DNA of 15,003 nt from JALSJK01 sp964530345 (GTDB lineage: Bacteria > Pseudomonadota > Gammaproteobacteria > Methylococcales > Methylomonadaceae). A program made the translations under genes and the position numbers. The notes under the pieces are model-generated. The model was not told where the DNA came from, did not search any database, and saw only the letters and a program-made list of their open reading frames with translations. Below, piece after piece: positions 1-6,164 of the stretch (position 1 is its first letter; each line of letters begins with the position of its first letter). The DNA lies in assembly GCA_964530345.1 (NCBI GenBank), contig CAZGYJ010000069.1, positions 1 through 15,003 of the forward strand, given 5' to 3'.

Positions 1-2
1 AA

Positions 3-152
3 GGCGCTCTGCGTGGAATGATAACCGGGAAAGTGGATAAATCCTGGGCCAAACAGCACCATGATTTATGGTATCGGCAAATAAACAAAGAAAAACAGAA
101 CTTTTTGAAACCCTCAGGTAACTCTGCTAAATATGGATCGAAAATCCAGTGA
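3..152 (+). CDS. C-terminal fragment of an unrecognised protein, cut by the window start
   Basis: An open frame enters from the window edge and runs 49 codons to TGA at 150..152. The visible residues are basic and hydrophilic, with Trp and Tyr in a short segment reading DLWYRQINKEKQ. I see no membrane segment or known motif and do not recognise the family. The other two plus-strand frames close earlier, at 19..21 and at 38..40. It is convergent with the minus-strand gene that ends at 239. With so little visible, it could also be a chance open frame. Confidence 0.35.
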   Translation, partial: GALRGMITGKVDKSWAKQHHDLWYRQINKEKQNFLKPSGNSAKYGSKIQ

Positions 153-173
153 ACTCGCAGGTTTTTGATTGAA

Positions 174-213
174 TTTTCACTGCACCTGAATAAAAACCCA
201 AGTGCAGTAAAAA
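174..213. repeat. Inverted repeat between convergent genes
   Basis: ACTGCAC (179..185) pairs with GTGCAGT (202..208) across a 16-nt loop. Flanking TTTT and AAAA extend the pairing after one mismatch. It sits between two convergent reading frames, where a terminator is expected. However, the T-run precedes the stem and the A-run follows it on both strands, so it lacks the usual 3' U-tract. It may act as a hairpin or simply be AT-rich symmetry. Confidence 0.35.
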
Positions 214-238
214 CACTTAAATTGAACAAATCAGACAA

Positions 239-844
239 TTAATTTCTGGTTTTGCTGGATCGTCTCACCAGTGGCAATCCAATCAATGAAAATAACATAA
301 GCCCAAGTGCAGGCGGCAAAGGAACAGGTTTAGCGAGCCATCCACTTACATTCCCGCCACCCCCAAGAGAAATAACAGCTTCAGGAATTCCAAACCCTCC
401 GCCAAACGAAACCGATCCTCCTTCATAGTAAATTTCAGGAATTCCTTCGCCTCCTAGAGTGGGCTCTGAACCTGGGGCAGGTATACCGCCAAAACCTAGA
501 AACATAGGATAAAATGTCCACGAGTTGCCATCAAAACCAGGTTTTGTATAGCATGTGGACGCACCAGTTCTGCAGGCATTCAGTGCGGATGCCGCTGCAC
601 TAGAAATACCTTCAACATCAGCTATAGCCCCATCAATAAATGACATCATTTCACTTTCGCTGGCGATAGTGTAGCCAGCCGCTTCCACATCAGAGCTAGA
701 TAAATTGAAATTACCATCAATTTCGGAAATAATCTGCAATGAAGGTTGAGGGGCGGGTGCAAGCGTTACCGAGTAAACAAGCTCAGATGCAAAAAACAAG
801 GTCGAAAAAACAAATACCTGACTTGTAAAAATTATTTTTTTCAT
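239..844 (-). CDS. Secreted protein with VPLPxALGL (PEP-CTERM/VPLPA-type) sorting signal
   Basis: The protein is about 201 residues and is secreted. It has a Lys-Lys start and a hydrophobic signal peptide of about 25 residues ending near VYS. The body has no recognised domain: a segment with a CRTGASTC cysteine pair, then a Gly-rich stretch of GGG and GIP motifs. The C-terminus has the tripartite exosortase signal: VPLPPALGL, a hydrophobic stretch and a final Arg/Lys cluster (VRRSSKTR). In that family the tail is recognised by an exosortase and removed as the protein reaches the envelope. No exosortase gene is in this window. I chose the ATG at 844 over the in-frame ATG at 856 because GGAG lies 6 nt upstream of 844, while 856 has no ribosome-binding site. 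A homologous signal occurs in the gene at 12524. Function beyond secretion is unknown. Confidence 0.75.
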   Translation of the reverse strand: MKKIIFTSQVFVFSTLFFASELVYSVTLAPAPQPSLQIISEIDGNFNLSSSDVEAAGYTIASESEMMSFIDGAIADVEGISSAAASALNACRTGASTCYTKPGFDGNSWTFYPMFLGFGGIPAPGSEPTLGGEGIPEIYYEGGSVSFGGGFGIPEAVISLGGGGNVSGWLAKPVPLPPALGLMLFSLIGLPLVRRSSKTRN

Positions 845-877
845 CGTCTTCTCCATATTTTTTGTAATTTCATTCTA

Positions 878-975
878 ATGTGAAGTAAGAGCCAAAATGT
901 CAACTGCTTGCTACATTTTGCTTTATGTGCAATACAAATTTCATTGTATTCTTGACTATTTAGCTCTTACACAGA
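878..975. mobile_element. 98-bp hairpin element with TTCTA direct repeats (MITE-like, element A)
   Basis: The left end is ATGTGAAGTAAGAGCCAA. Its core GTAAGAGC (885..892) is inverted at 963..970 (GCTCTTAC). Nested pairs follow inward: GTCAA (899..903) with TTGAC (952..956), and AATACAA (931..937) with TTGTATT (944..950). The whole thing can fold as an interrupted hairpin. TTCTA occurs directly at both edges (873..877 and 976..980), which looks like a 5-bp target duplication. No coding capacity. The left terminal sequence recurs at 5777..5794 and, inverted, at 5897..5914. It lies 34 bp upstream of the minus-strand gene starting at 844, and a perfect TTGACA on that strand (898..903) falls inside it. 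Confidence 0.5.
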
Positions 976-1160
976 TTCTAGCAAAAAGACTCCGCCGCAA
1001 TCAACTTCGGCCTGTTCTACTATTTTTCTATCAACCATAATATCCATTGGAAACAACATCCTGAAAAAAAATATTAATAATCATATCTGCATTATTTATA
1101 GTCTATTTAAGACGTTGAATTCACAATAAAAACTCTGCTTCCACTCAATTTACTCACAAC

Positions 1161-1169
1161 TTATCCACA
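1161..1169 (+). promoter_or_regulatory. DnaA box upstream of nrdAB
   Basis: TTATCCACA matches the high-affinity DnaA box exactly. It lies 6 bp before the first NrdR-type box. In E. coli, DnaA boxes upstream of nrdAB link ribonucleotide reductase expression to replication, so the position is meaningful. A 9-mer alone can occur by chance; the location is what supports it. Confidence 0.6.
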
Positions 1170-1175
1170 GAAAAA

Positions 1176-1191
1176 ACACACTATATAGTGA
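1176..1191. promoter_or_regulatory. NrdR box 1
   Basis: ACACACTATATAGTGA matches the 16-bp NrdR consensus acaCwAtATaTwGtgt at 14 positions. It forms a tandem pair with the box at 1208..1223, start to start 32 bp (about three helical turns). This is the characteristic NrdR arrangement, in which the ATP-cone repressor NrdR binds cooperatively to shut off nrd genes. The repressor gene is not in this window. Confidence 0.75.
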
Positions 1192-1207
1192 TTTTTGTAT
1201 AGACAAA

Positions 1208-1223
1208 ACACAATATAATGTAT
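1208..1223. promoter_or_regulatory. NrdR box 2, overlapping a TATAAT hexamer
   Basis: ACACAATATAATGTAT matches the NrdR consensus at 14 of 16 positions and sits exactly 32 bp after box 1. It contains TATAAT (1214..1219), a candidate -10 element for nrdA, so bound NrdR would cover the promoter. No convincing -35 stands 16-18 bp upstream, and further TATAAT hexamers at 1261 and 1288 leave the true start site open. Confidence 0.7.
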
Positions 1224-1284
1224 ATTCTAATCTCAAGGCGAAGTTGTCATAGTTTTACAATATAATTAAGGTTACTTAGCTTGT

Positions 1285-1303
1285 CTGTATAATTTTTATA
1301 CAG
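1285..1303. promoter_or_regulatory. 19-bp perfect dyad over a TATAAT in the nrdA leader
   Basis: CTGTATAA, a TTT centre and TTATACAG make a perfect palindrome with 8-bp arms. It includes TATAAT at 1288..1293, so it could be an operator over a proximal nrdA promoter, or a small hairpin in the leader RNA. It resembles a LexA site at its ends (CTGT and ACAG), but the spacing is 11 rather than 8. Confidence 0.4.
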
Positions 1304-1484
1304 AACCAAAGATGAACAATCCTGCGCCCACCCGCCGCACTGCGCGCCTTACTTCAAAGCTATTTATGGAATGACTACAAATTGTACTGACTGGTTAAAA
1401 CACTTTTACCGCACAACTTAACGTATTAAATATTATTTTCAAGCCAAGGATCAAATTACACCACTCGCTAATTCCGGAGGAAAA

Positions 1485-4352
1485 ATGGATACTGAAACAT
1501 CGACTAATGAAGCTTTAAAAAAAATCACTATTCTGGAAACTGAAACTGCCTCCCCTGATATTCAGGCGGTAGCGCCAGGAGAAGTTCGGGTCATTCGCCG
1601 TAATGGAAAAGTAACGACTTTTGACGCCAACAAAATATCTGTCGCCATTACCAAAGCTTTCCTGGCTATTGAAGGTGGCAACGCTGCTGCCAGCCGGCGA
1701 ATCCACGAAAACGTTACGCAACTAACCGAACAAATTACTGCCGCTTTAATGCGCCGATTGCCCAGTGGCGGCACTGTCCATATTGAAGACATTCAGGATC
1801 AGGTTGAATTAGCCCTGATGCGCAGCGAGCACCATAAAGTTGCACGTGCCTATGTTTTGTATCGGGAAGAACATGCCCGGCTGCGTTCAGAAACAACCTT
1901 GCAAAACGACACAACAGAAGCGCAAAACGTTATCCATATAACAGCGGCAGATGGCAGCCGTAAGCCGCTTGATGTTCAACGCCTGAAAAAACTGATTACG
2001 GAAGCCTGCACCGACCTTAATAATGTCGATCAGGAGTTTATCCTCCAGGAAACATTCCGTAACTTGTTTGATGGCGTACCAGAAAAGGACATTATTCCGA
2101 CCGTCATCATGAGTACCCGTACCCAGATCGAAAAAGAGCCGGATTATTCTTTTGTATCAGCACGCTTGCTACTGGATAACATGCGTAGTGAGGCGCTGAC
2201 ATTCCTCGGCCAACCCCAAGGCATTGCGGTTTCATATCAGGAAATGTCTGATCGTTATGGCGAGTATTTCGGCGACTTCATACATCGCGGCGCAGAACTG
2301 GAACTGCTGGATCGCACCTTGACCCAATATGATCTAAACACTCTGGGAAAAGCATTAAAACCAGAGCGTGATTTGCAGTTCAATTACCTTGGTCTGCAAA
2401 CATTATATGACCGTTATTTTATTCATCACGATGATACCCGCTTCGAACTGCCCCAGGCCTTTTTCATGCGCGTGGCAATGGGATTGGCAATCAATGAAAT
2501 TAACCGGGAAGCCAGAGCCATCGAGTTTTACGATTTGTTGTCGAGCTTTGATTTTATGAGCTCAACACCGACCTTGTTTAATTCCGGCACTTTGCGCCCA
2601 CAGTTATCATCCTGCTATCTAACCACGGTTCCTGACGACCTGGATGGCATTTTCAGCGCGATTAAAGATGACGCCATGTTATCCAAATATGCAGGCGGCC
2701 TGGGTAATGACTGGACACGGGTCAGAGCTATGGGATCGCACATTAAAGGCACCAATGGCAAATCGCAGGGCGTCGTACCTTTTCTGAAAGTTGCCAATGA
2801 CACAGCGGTTGCAGTCAACCAGGGTGGCAAACGCAAAGGCGCCATGTGCGCTTATCTTGAAACCTGGCATCTGGACGTCGAAGAATTTCTGGAATTGCGT
2901 AAAAATACCGGTGACGATCGACGCCGCACCCACGACATGAATACCGCCAACTGGGTACCCGATCTTTTTATGAAGCGGGTTGCCGAAGAAGCGGACTGGA
3001 CTTTGTTCTCACCTGAAGAAACTCCGGATTTGCATGATTTATACGGTCTGGAATTTGAAAAAGCCTATTGCCAATACGAAGCAAAGGCCGAACGTGGCGA
3101 AATCAAAAATTTCAAAAAGCTACCGGCATTGACCCTGTGGCGAAAAATGTTGTCGATGCTGTTTGAAACGGGCCATCCTTGGATCACATTCAAAGATCCT
3201 TGTAATTTGCGCTCTCCACAGCAACATATTGGTGTGGTACACAGCTCAAATCTGTGCACAGAAATCACCTTGAACACATCGGACAGTGAAATCGCCGTTT
3301 GCAACCTGGGCTCTATTAATCTACCAGCCCATATTGGCGAAGATGGCCTGGATATGCGCAAGCTGGAAAAAACCATCCATACCGCCATGCGCATGCTGGA
3401 TAATGTCATTGAATACAATTTTTACAGTGTTCCCCAGGCGCGCCGGGCCAACCTGCGGCATCGACCTGTTGGACTGGGAATGATGGGATTCCAGGATGCT
3501 TTATATAAAATGCGAGTTGCTTACGGATCAGAACAAGCCGTGGAATTTGCTGACCGCTCCATGGAAGCCATCAGTTATTTTGCATTAAAAGCCTCTGCTG
3601 ATCTGGCCGCCGAACGCGGTAAATATTCATCCTTCGACGGCTCACTCTGGAGCCAGGGTATTTTGCCAATTGATTCCATCGAGCTGCTGCAAGAAAGTCG
3701 CGGTGATTATCTGCAGGTTAATGACTCACAAACCTTTGACTGGGAGAATCTGCGTGACCGGATCAAAACTGTAGGCTTGCGTAATTCCAATACCATGGCC
3801 ATCGCGCCAACCGCTACGATTTCCAATATTTGTGGCGTGACTCAATCGATTGAGCCAACCTACCAAAACCTGTTTGTGAAATCCAATCTTTCCGGTGAAT
3901 TTACTATTGTTAATCCACATCTGGTTCAAGACTTGAAAGAACTTGGGCTTTGGGATGAAGTGATGATTAATGACCTGAAATATTACGATGGCAGCGTCCA
4001 GCAAATTGATCGCATTCCGACTGAGATTAAGCAACTCTATGCAACCGCATTTGAGATTGACACCCGCTGGTTGATTGAAGCGGCTTCACGTCGGCAAAAA
4101 TGGCTGGATCAGGGACAATCCCTGAATCTTTACATGTCTGAACCGAGCGGCAAAAAACTGGATGCCTTGTACAAAATGGCTTGGCTGCGCGGTCTAAAAA
4201 CCACTTACTATCTGCGTAGCATGGGCGCCACCCATGTAGAAAAAAGCACTTTGGCAGATGGCAAACTAAATGCTGTTCAGGCTAACCCTGAAGCGGAAGA
4301 ATCGGCAAAGGTCTGCTCAATACTCGATCCTGAGTGTGAGGCTTGCCAATAA
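1485..4352 (+). CDS. nrdA: Class Ia ribonucleoside-diphosphate reductase, large (alpha) subunit, with two ATP-cones
   Basis: This subunit reduces ribonucleoside diphosphates to deoxyribonucleotides in the cytosol, using the radical supplied by NrdB. At 955 residues it is longer than E. coli NrdA because it has two N-terminal ATP-cone regulatory domains (about 34-134 and 149-233), the Pseudomonas-like layout. Catalytic residues are all present: C377 (SSCYL) and C606 (AVCNLGSINL) form the reducible pair. N589, C591 and E593 lie in SSNLCTEI, with C591 the thiyl-radical site. Y908-Y909 (TTYYLRSMG) are the radical-transfer tyrosines. The C-terminal tail ends ECEACQ, with C951/C954 as redox-shuttle cysteines plus C944. 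GGAGG lies 4 nt before the ATG. It is followed by nrdB after 99 bp, and the upstream NrdR and DnaA sites indicate joint regulation. The family call is certain; residue equivalences are by alignment from memory. Confidence 0.97.
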   Translation: MDTETSTNEALKKITILETETASPDIQAVAPGEVRVIRRNGKVTTFDANKISVAITKAFLAIEGGNAAASRRIHENVTQLTEQITAALMRRLPSGGTVHIEDIQDQVELALMRSEHHKVARAYVLYREEHARLRSETTLQNDTTEAQNVIHITAADGSRKPLDVQRLKKLITEACTDLNNVDQEFILQETFRNLFDGVPEKDIIPTVIMSTRTQIEKEPDYSFVSARLLLDNMRSEALTFLGQPQGIAVSYQEMSDRYGEYFGDFIHRGAELELLDRTLTQYDLNTLGKALKPERDLQFNYLGLQTLYDRYFIHHDDTRFELPQAFFMRVAMGLAINEINREARAIEFYDLLSSFDFMSSTPTLFNSGTLRPQLSSCYLTTVPDDLDGIFSAIKDDAMLSKYAGGLGNDWTRVRAMGSHIKGTNGKSQGVVPFLKVANDTAVAVNQGGKRKGAMCAYLETWHLDVEEFLELRKNTGDDRRRTHDMNTANWVPDLFMKRVAEEADWTLFSPEETPDLHDLYGLEFEKAYCQYEAKAERGEIKNFKKLPALTLWRKMLSMLFETGHPWITFKDPCNLRSPQQHIGVVHSSNLCTEITLNTSDSEIAVCNLGSINLPAHIGEDGLDMRKLEKTIHTAMRMLDNVIEYNFYSVPQARRANLRHRPVGLGMMGFQDALYKMRVAYGSEQAVEFADRSMEAISYFALKASADLAAERGKYSSFDGSLWSQGILPIDSIELLQESRGDYLQVNDSQTFDWENLRDRIKTVGLRNSNTMAIAPTATISNICGVTQSIEPTYQNLFVKSNLSGEFTIVNPHLVQDLKELGLWDEVMINDLKYYDGSVQQIDRIPTEIKQLYATAFEIDTRWLIEAASRRQKWLDQGQSLNLYMSEPSGKKLDALYKMAWLRGLKTTYYLRSMGATHVEKSTLADGKLNAVQANPEAEESAKVCSILDPECEACQ

Positions 4353-4451
4353 TATATGTTATTAATCACGAATCGTTATTTAAATCCCTCACCATCCGGA
4401 AAGGGAAAAAATGTGCAGATTCCATTTACAAAAGAACCTGGAGATTGAAAA

Positions 4452-5690
4452 ATGTTGAACTGGGATGATCCACTAGAAAATCTGGCCAAGAAAAATGGCC
4501 AAGCACCTCATGTCCGACCCGGCATGGGAATACAGGACAATGATGACCTGATGCAAACGGCTGGCGAAGCCCCAACCGTCAATCCTGACCCGATGGCAGC
4601 AGCCGTTTCTGTCACACCGGTTGACGAAACACCACAAATTGCCTCTGGCCTGGAAGCTATTGAAATGGGCGCCAAACGCATTCAGGTCGATGATAAGAAA
4701 ATCATCAATTGCCGGGCAGATTTAAACCAGCTGGTGCCTTTTAAATATGATTGGGCGTGGCAAAAATATCTGGATGGCTGCGCTAATCACTGGATGCCGC
4801 AGGAAATCAACATGACTGCGGATATAGCTTTGTGGAAAAGCAAAGATGGCCTGACTGAAGACGAACGCACCATCATTAAACGTAACCTGGGCTTTTTTTC
4901 CACTGCTGATTCGCTGGTCGCCAACAATCTGGTGCTGGCCGTATACCGCCATATTACCAATCCAGAATGCCGCCAGTATTTATTGCGCCAGGCATTTGAA
5001 GAAGCCGTTCATACCCATGCCTATCAATATGTGATTGAGTCTTTGGCTATGGATGAAGGCGAAATTTTCAATATGTACCGGGAAGTACCGGCCGTCGCTA
5101 AAAAGGCGGAATGGGCATTACCGTTTACCCAATATTTGAGCGATCCAAATTTCCATACCGGAACGCCGGAAAATGACCAAAAACTGCTCCGTGAACTGAT
5201 CGCTTTTTATGTGGTCTTTGAAGGCATTTTCTTCTACGTCGGTTTTACCCAGGTACTGTCCATGGGCCGGCGCAACAAAATGACTGGCACCGCGGAACAA
5301 TTCCAATACATCCTGCGCGATGAATCCATGCACATGAATTTTGGCATAGATGTCATCAACCAGATCAAACTGGAAAACCCGCATTTATGGTCGGATTCAT
5401 TCAAACAGGAAATGATTACCATGATTAAAGAAGCGGTGGAAATTGAAACCCAATACGCCCGCGACACCATGCCGCGCGGCATATTAGGGCTGAATGCCAG
5501 CATGTTTGAAGAATATTTACAGTTTATTGCCAATCGGCGCTTAAGCCAGATCGGCTTGCCGGAACAATATTCAGGCGTGAATAACCCGTTCCCGTGGATG
5601 TCTGAAGTGCTGGATCTGAAAAAAGAGAAAAACTTTTTTGAAACCCGTGTGACTGAATATCAAACCGGCGGCGCTTTAAACTGGGAATAG
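4452..5690 (+). CDS. nrdB: Class Ia ribonucleoside-diphosphate reductase, small (beta) subunit
   Basis: This subunit houses the diiron centre and stable tyrosyl radical that start each NrdA reaction. It has 412 residues, a length typical of the Pseudomonas-type beta subunit, with an N-terminal extension of about 75 low-complexity residues. The iron ligands read D153 (STADS), E184 and H187 (FEEAVHTH), E257 (VFEGIF), E291 and H294 (RDESMH). The radical tyrosine is Y191. Spacings 153-184, 184-187-191 and 257-291-294 equal those of E. coli D84-E115-H118-Y122 and E204-E238-H241. The C-terminal tail (YQTGGALNWE) is the flexible peptide that docks on NrdA. GGAG lies 9 nt before the ATG. No terminator separates it from nrdA, so they are probably co-transcribed. 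Confidence 0.97.
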   Translation: MLNWDDPLENLAKKNGQAPHVRPGMGIQDNDDLMQTAGEAPTVNPDPMAAAVSVTPVDETPQIASGLEAIEMGAKRIQVDDKKIINCRADLNQLVPFKYDWAWQKYLDGCANHWMPQEINMTADIALWKSKDGLTEDERTIIKRNLGFFSTADSLVANNLVLAVYRHITNPECRQYLLRQAFEEAVHTHAYQYVIESLAMDEGEIFNMYREVPAVAKKAEWALPFTQYLSDPNFHTGTPENDQKLLRELIAFYVVFEGIFFYVGFTQVLSMGRRNKMTGTAEQFQYILRDESMHMNFGIDVINQIKLENPHLWSDSFKQEMITMIKEAVEIETQYARDTMPRGILGLNASMFEEYLQFIANRRLSQIGLPEQYSGVNNPFPWMSEVLDLKKEKNFFETRVTEYQTGGALNWE

Positions 5691-5710
5691 CATTCTTTCC
5701 TGATCACCAT

Positions 5711-5743
5711 AAACTCCATGCAATAAACTTTTGCATGGAGTTT
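5711..5743 (+). terminator. Probable nrdAB terminator hairpin
   Basis: AAACTCCATGCAA (5711..5723) and TTGCATGGAGTTT (5731..5743) form a perfect 13-bp stem with a 7-nt loop, 20 bp after the nrdB stop. The trailing TTTGT is a short U-tract partly inside the stem, so termination may be imperfect or partly a 3'-end stabilising function. Confidence 0.7.
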
Positions 5744-5776
5744 GTCTAGCCAACTTCGGCGTATTTTTCAATTCAA

Positions 5777-5914
5777 ATGTGAATTAAGAGCCAATTCTTT
5801 CTCATATCATTCATAGGGTTGGGATCTTTACATTTTTTATTTCCCCCTCAACCAAGCTTCTCCCTCTGGAGAAGGCTTTTCAAGACTTTAAAACTTTTGG
5901 CTCTTATTTCATAT
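5777..5914. mobile_element. About 138-bp inverted-repeat element (MITE-like, element B)
   Basis: Left end ATGTGAATTAAGAGCCAA (5777..5794) and right end TTGGCTCTTATTTCATAT (5897..5914) are inverted copies with 3 mismatches in 18. TTCAA occurs directly at 5772..5776 and 5914..5918, overlapping the last base of the right end, so a 4-5 bp target duplication is likely. The interior is non-coding and includes a terminator-like hairpin: AAGC plus TTCTCC (5854..5863), loop CTCT, then GGAGAA and GCTTTT. Termini match element A at 878..975, suggesting one family mobilised in trans. Confidence 0.5.
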
Positions 5915-5918
5915 TCAA

Positions 5919-6098
5919 CATATTTTGTAACTATTCAGCATATTTAATTTATCAAAATCACTCAATATCAGTGGCTTATGGAAGAAGTGTATGTGTCATG
6001 GATGACACAATCAAGCCTACAGGGACGTATTTACGGCGTCTTCTGGAATAAGTCACTGATATTGAGCCTATAAATACGCTGAATAGTTACCATATTTT
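5919..6098. mobile_element. 164-bp MITE with GTAA-type ends and 8-bp target duplication
   Basis: The element proper is 5927..6090. It begins GTAACTATTCAGC and ends with its exact inverse. The outer repeat continues to 20 bp with one mismatch. A second arm block, CTCAATATCAGTG plus CTTAT (5961..5979), pairs with 6048..6066, 19 bp with one mismatch. The core has a palindrome TGTGTCATGGATGACACA. CATATTTT abuts both ends (5919..5926 and 6091..6098), a perfect 8-bp direct repeat. IS66-family transposons have ends beginning GTAA and make 8-bp duplications, so mobilisation by an IS66-type transposase is my inference. It carries no open frame of note. Confidence 0.75.
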
Positions 6099-6103
6099 TT
6101 ACC

Positions 6104-6127
6104 ACTGCGAATAACGACATCCGCAGT
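6104..6127. repeat. Short inverted repeat upstream of the 6165 gene
   Basis: ACTGCG (6104..6109) and CGCAGT (6122..6127) are inverted around a 12-nt spacer, just upstream of the probable promoter of the gene at 6165. It could be an operator; a 6-bp arm is weak evidence. Confidence 0.2.
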
Positions 6128-6152
6128 TAAGGTACAAATAAATTTTATTTTC

Positions 6153-6158
6153 TATAAT
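6153..6158 (+). promoter_or_regulatory. -10 hexamer directly before the 6165 start codon
   Basis: A perfect TATAAT ends 6 nt before the ATG at 6165. A transcript starting at the usual distance from it would begin at or next to the start codon. No Shine-Dalgarno sequence is visible, so a leaderless mRNA is possible. The -35 region (GGTACA at 6131..6136, 16-bp spacer) is a weak match. Confidence 0.4.
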
Positions 6159-6164
6159 GTTGAT

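Noticed and set aside
174..213. Rho-independent terminator after the gene fragment at the window start
   Set aside because: The A/T runs are on the wrong sides of the stem for a U-tract on either strand.
1239..1266. TTGTCA/TATAAT promoter for nrdA
   Set aside because: The spacer between 1249 and 1261 is only 11 bp, too short for a sigma-70 promoter.
1285..1303. LexA/SOS box in the nrdA leader
   Set aside because: The CTGT and ACAG ends are present, but the spacing between them is 11 nt instead of the 8 nt of the standard gammaproteobacterial site.
4411..4458. Small ORF (MCRFHLQKNLEIEKC) in the nrdA-nrdB spacer
   Set aside because: 15 codons, no ribosome-binding site, and it runs over the nrdB start; most likely chance.
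5897..5914. Sigma-54 promoter reading of TTGGCTCTTATTTCA
   Set aside because: The TTGGC start resembles a -24 element, but the GC dinucleotide needed at -12 is absent at the correct spacing.
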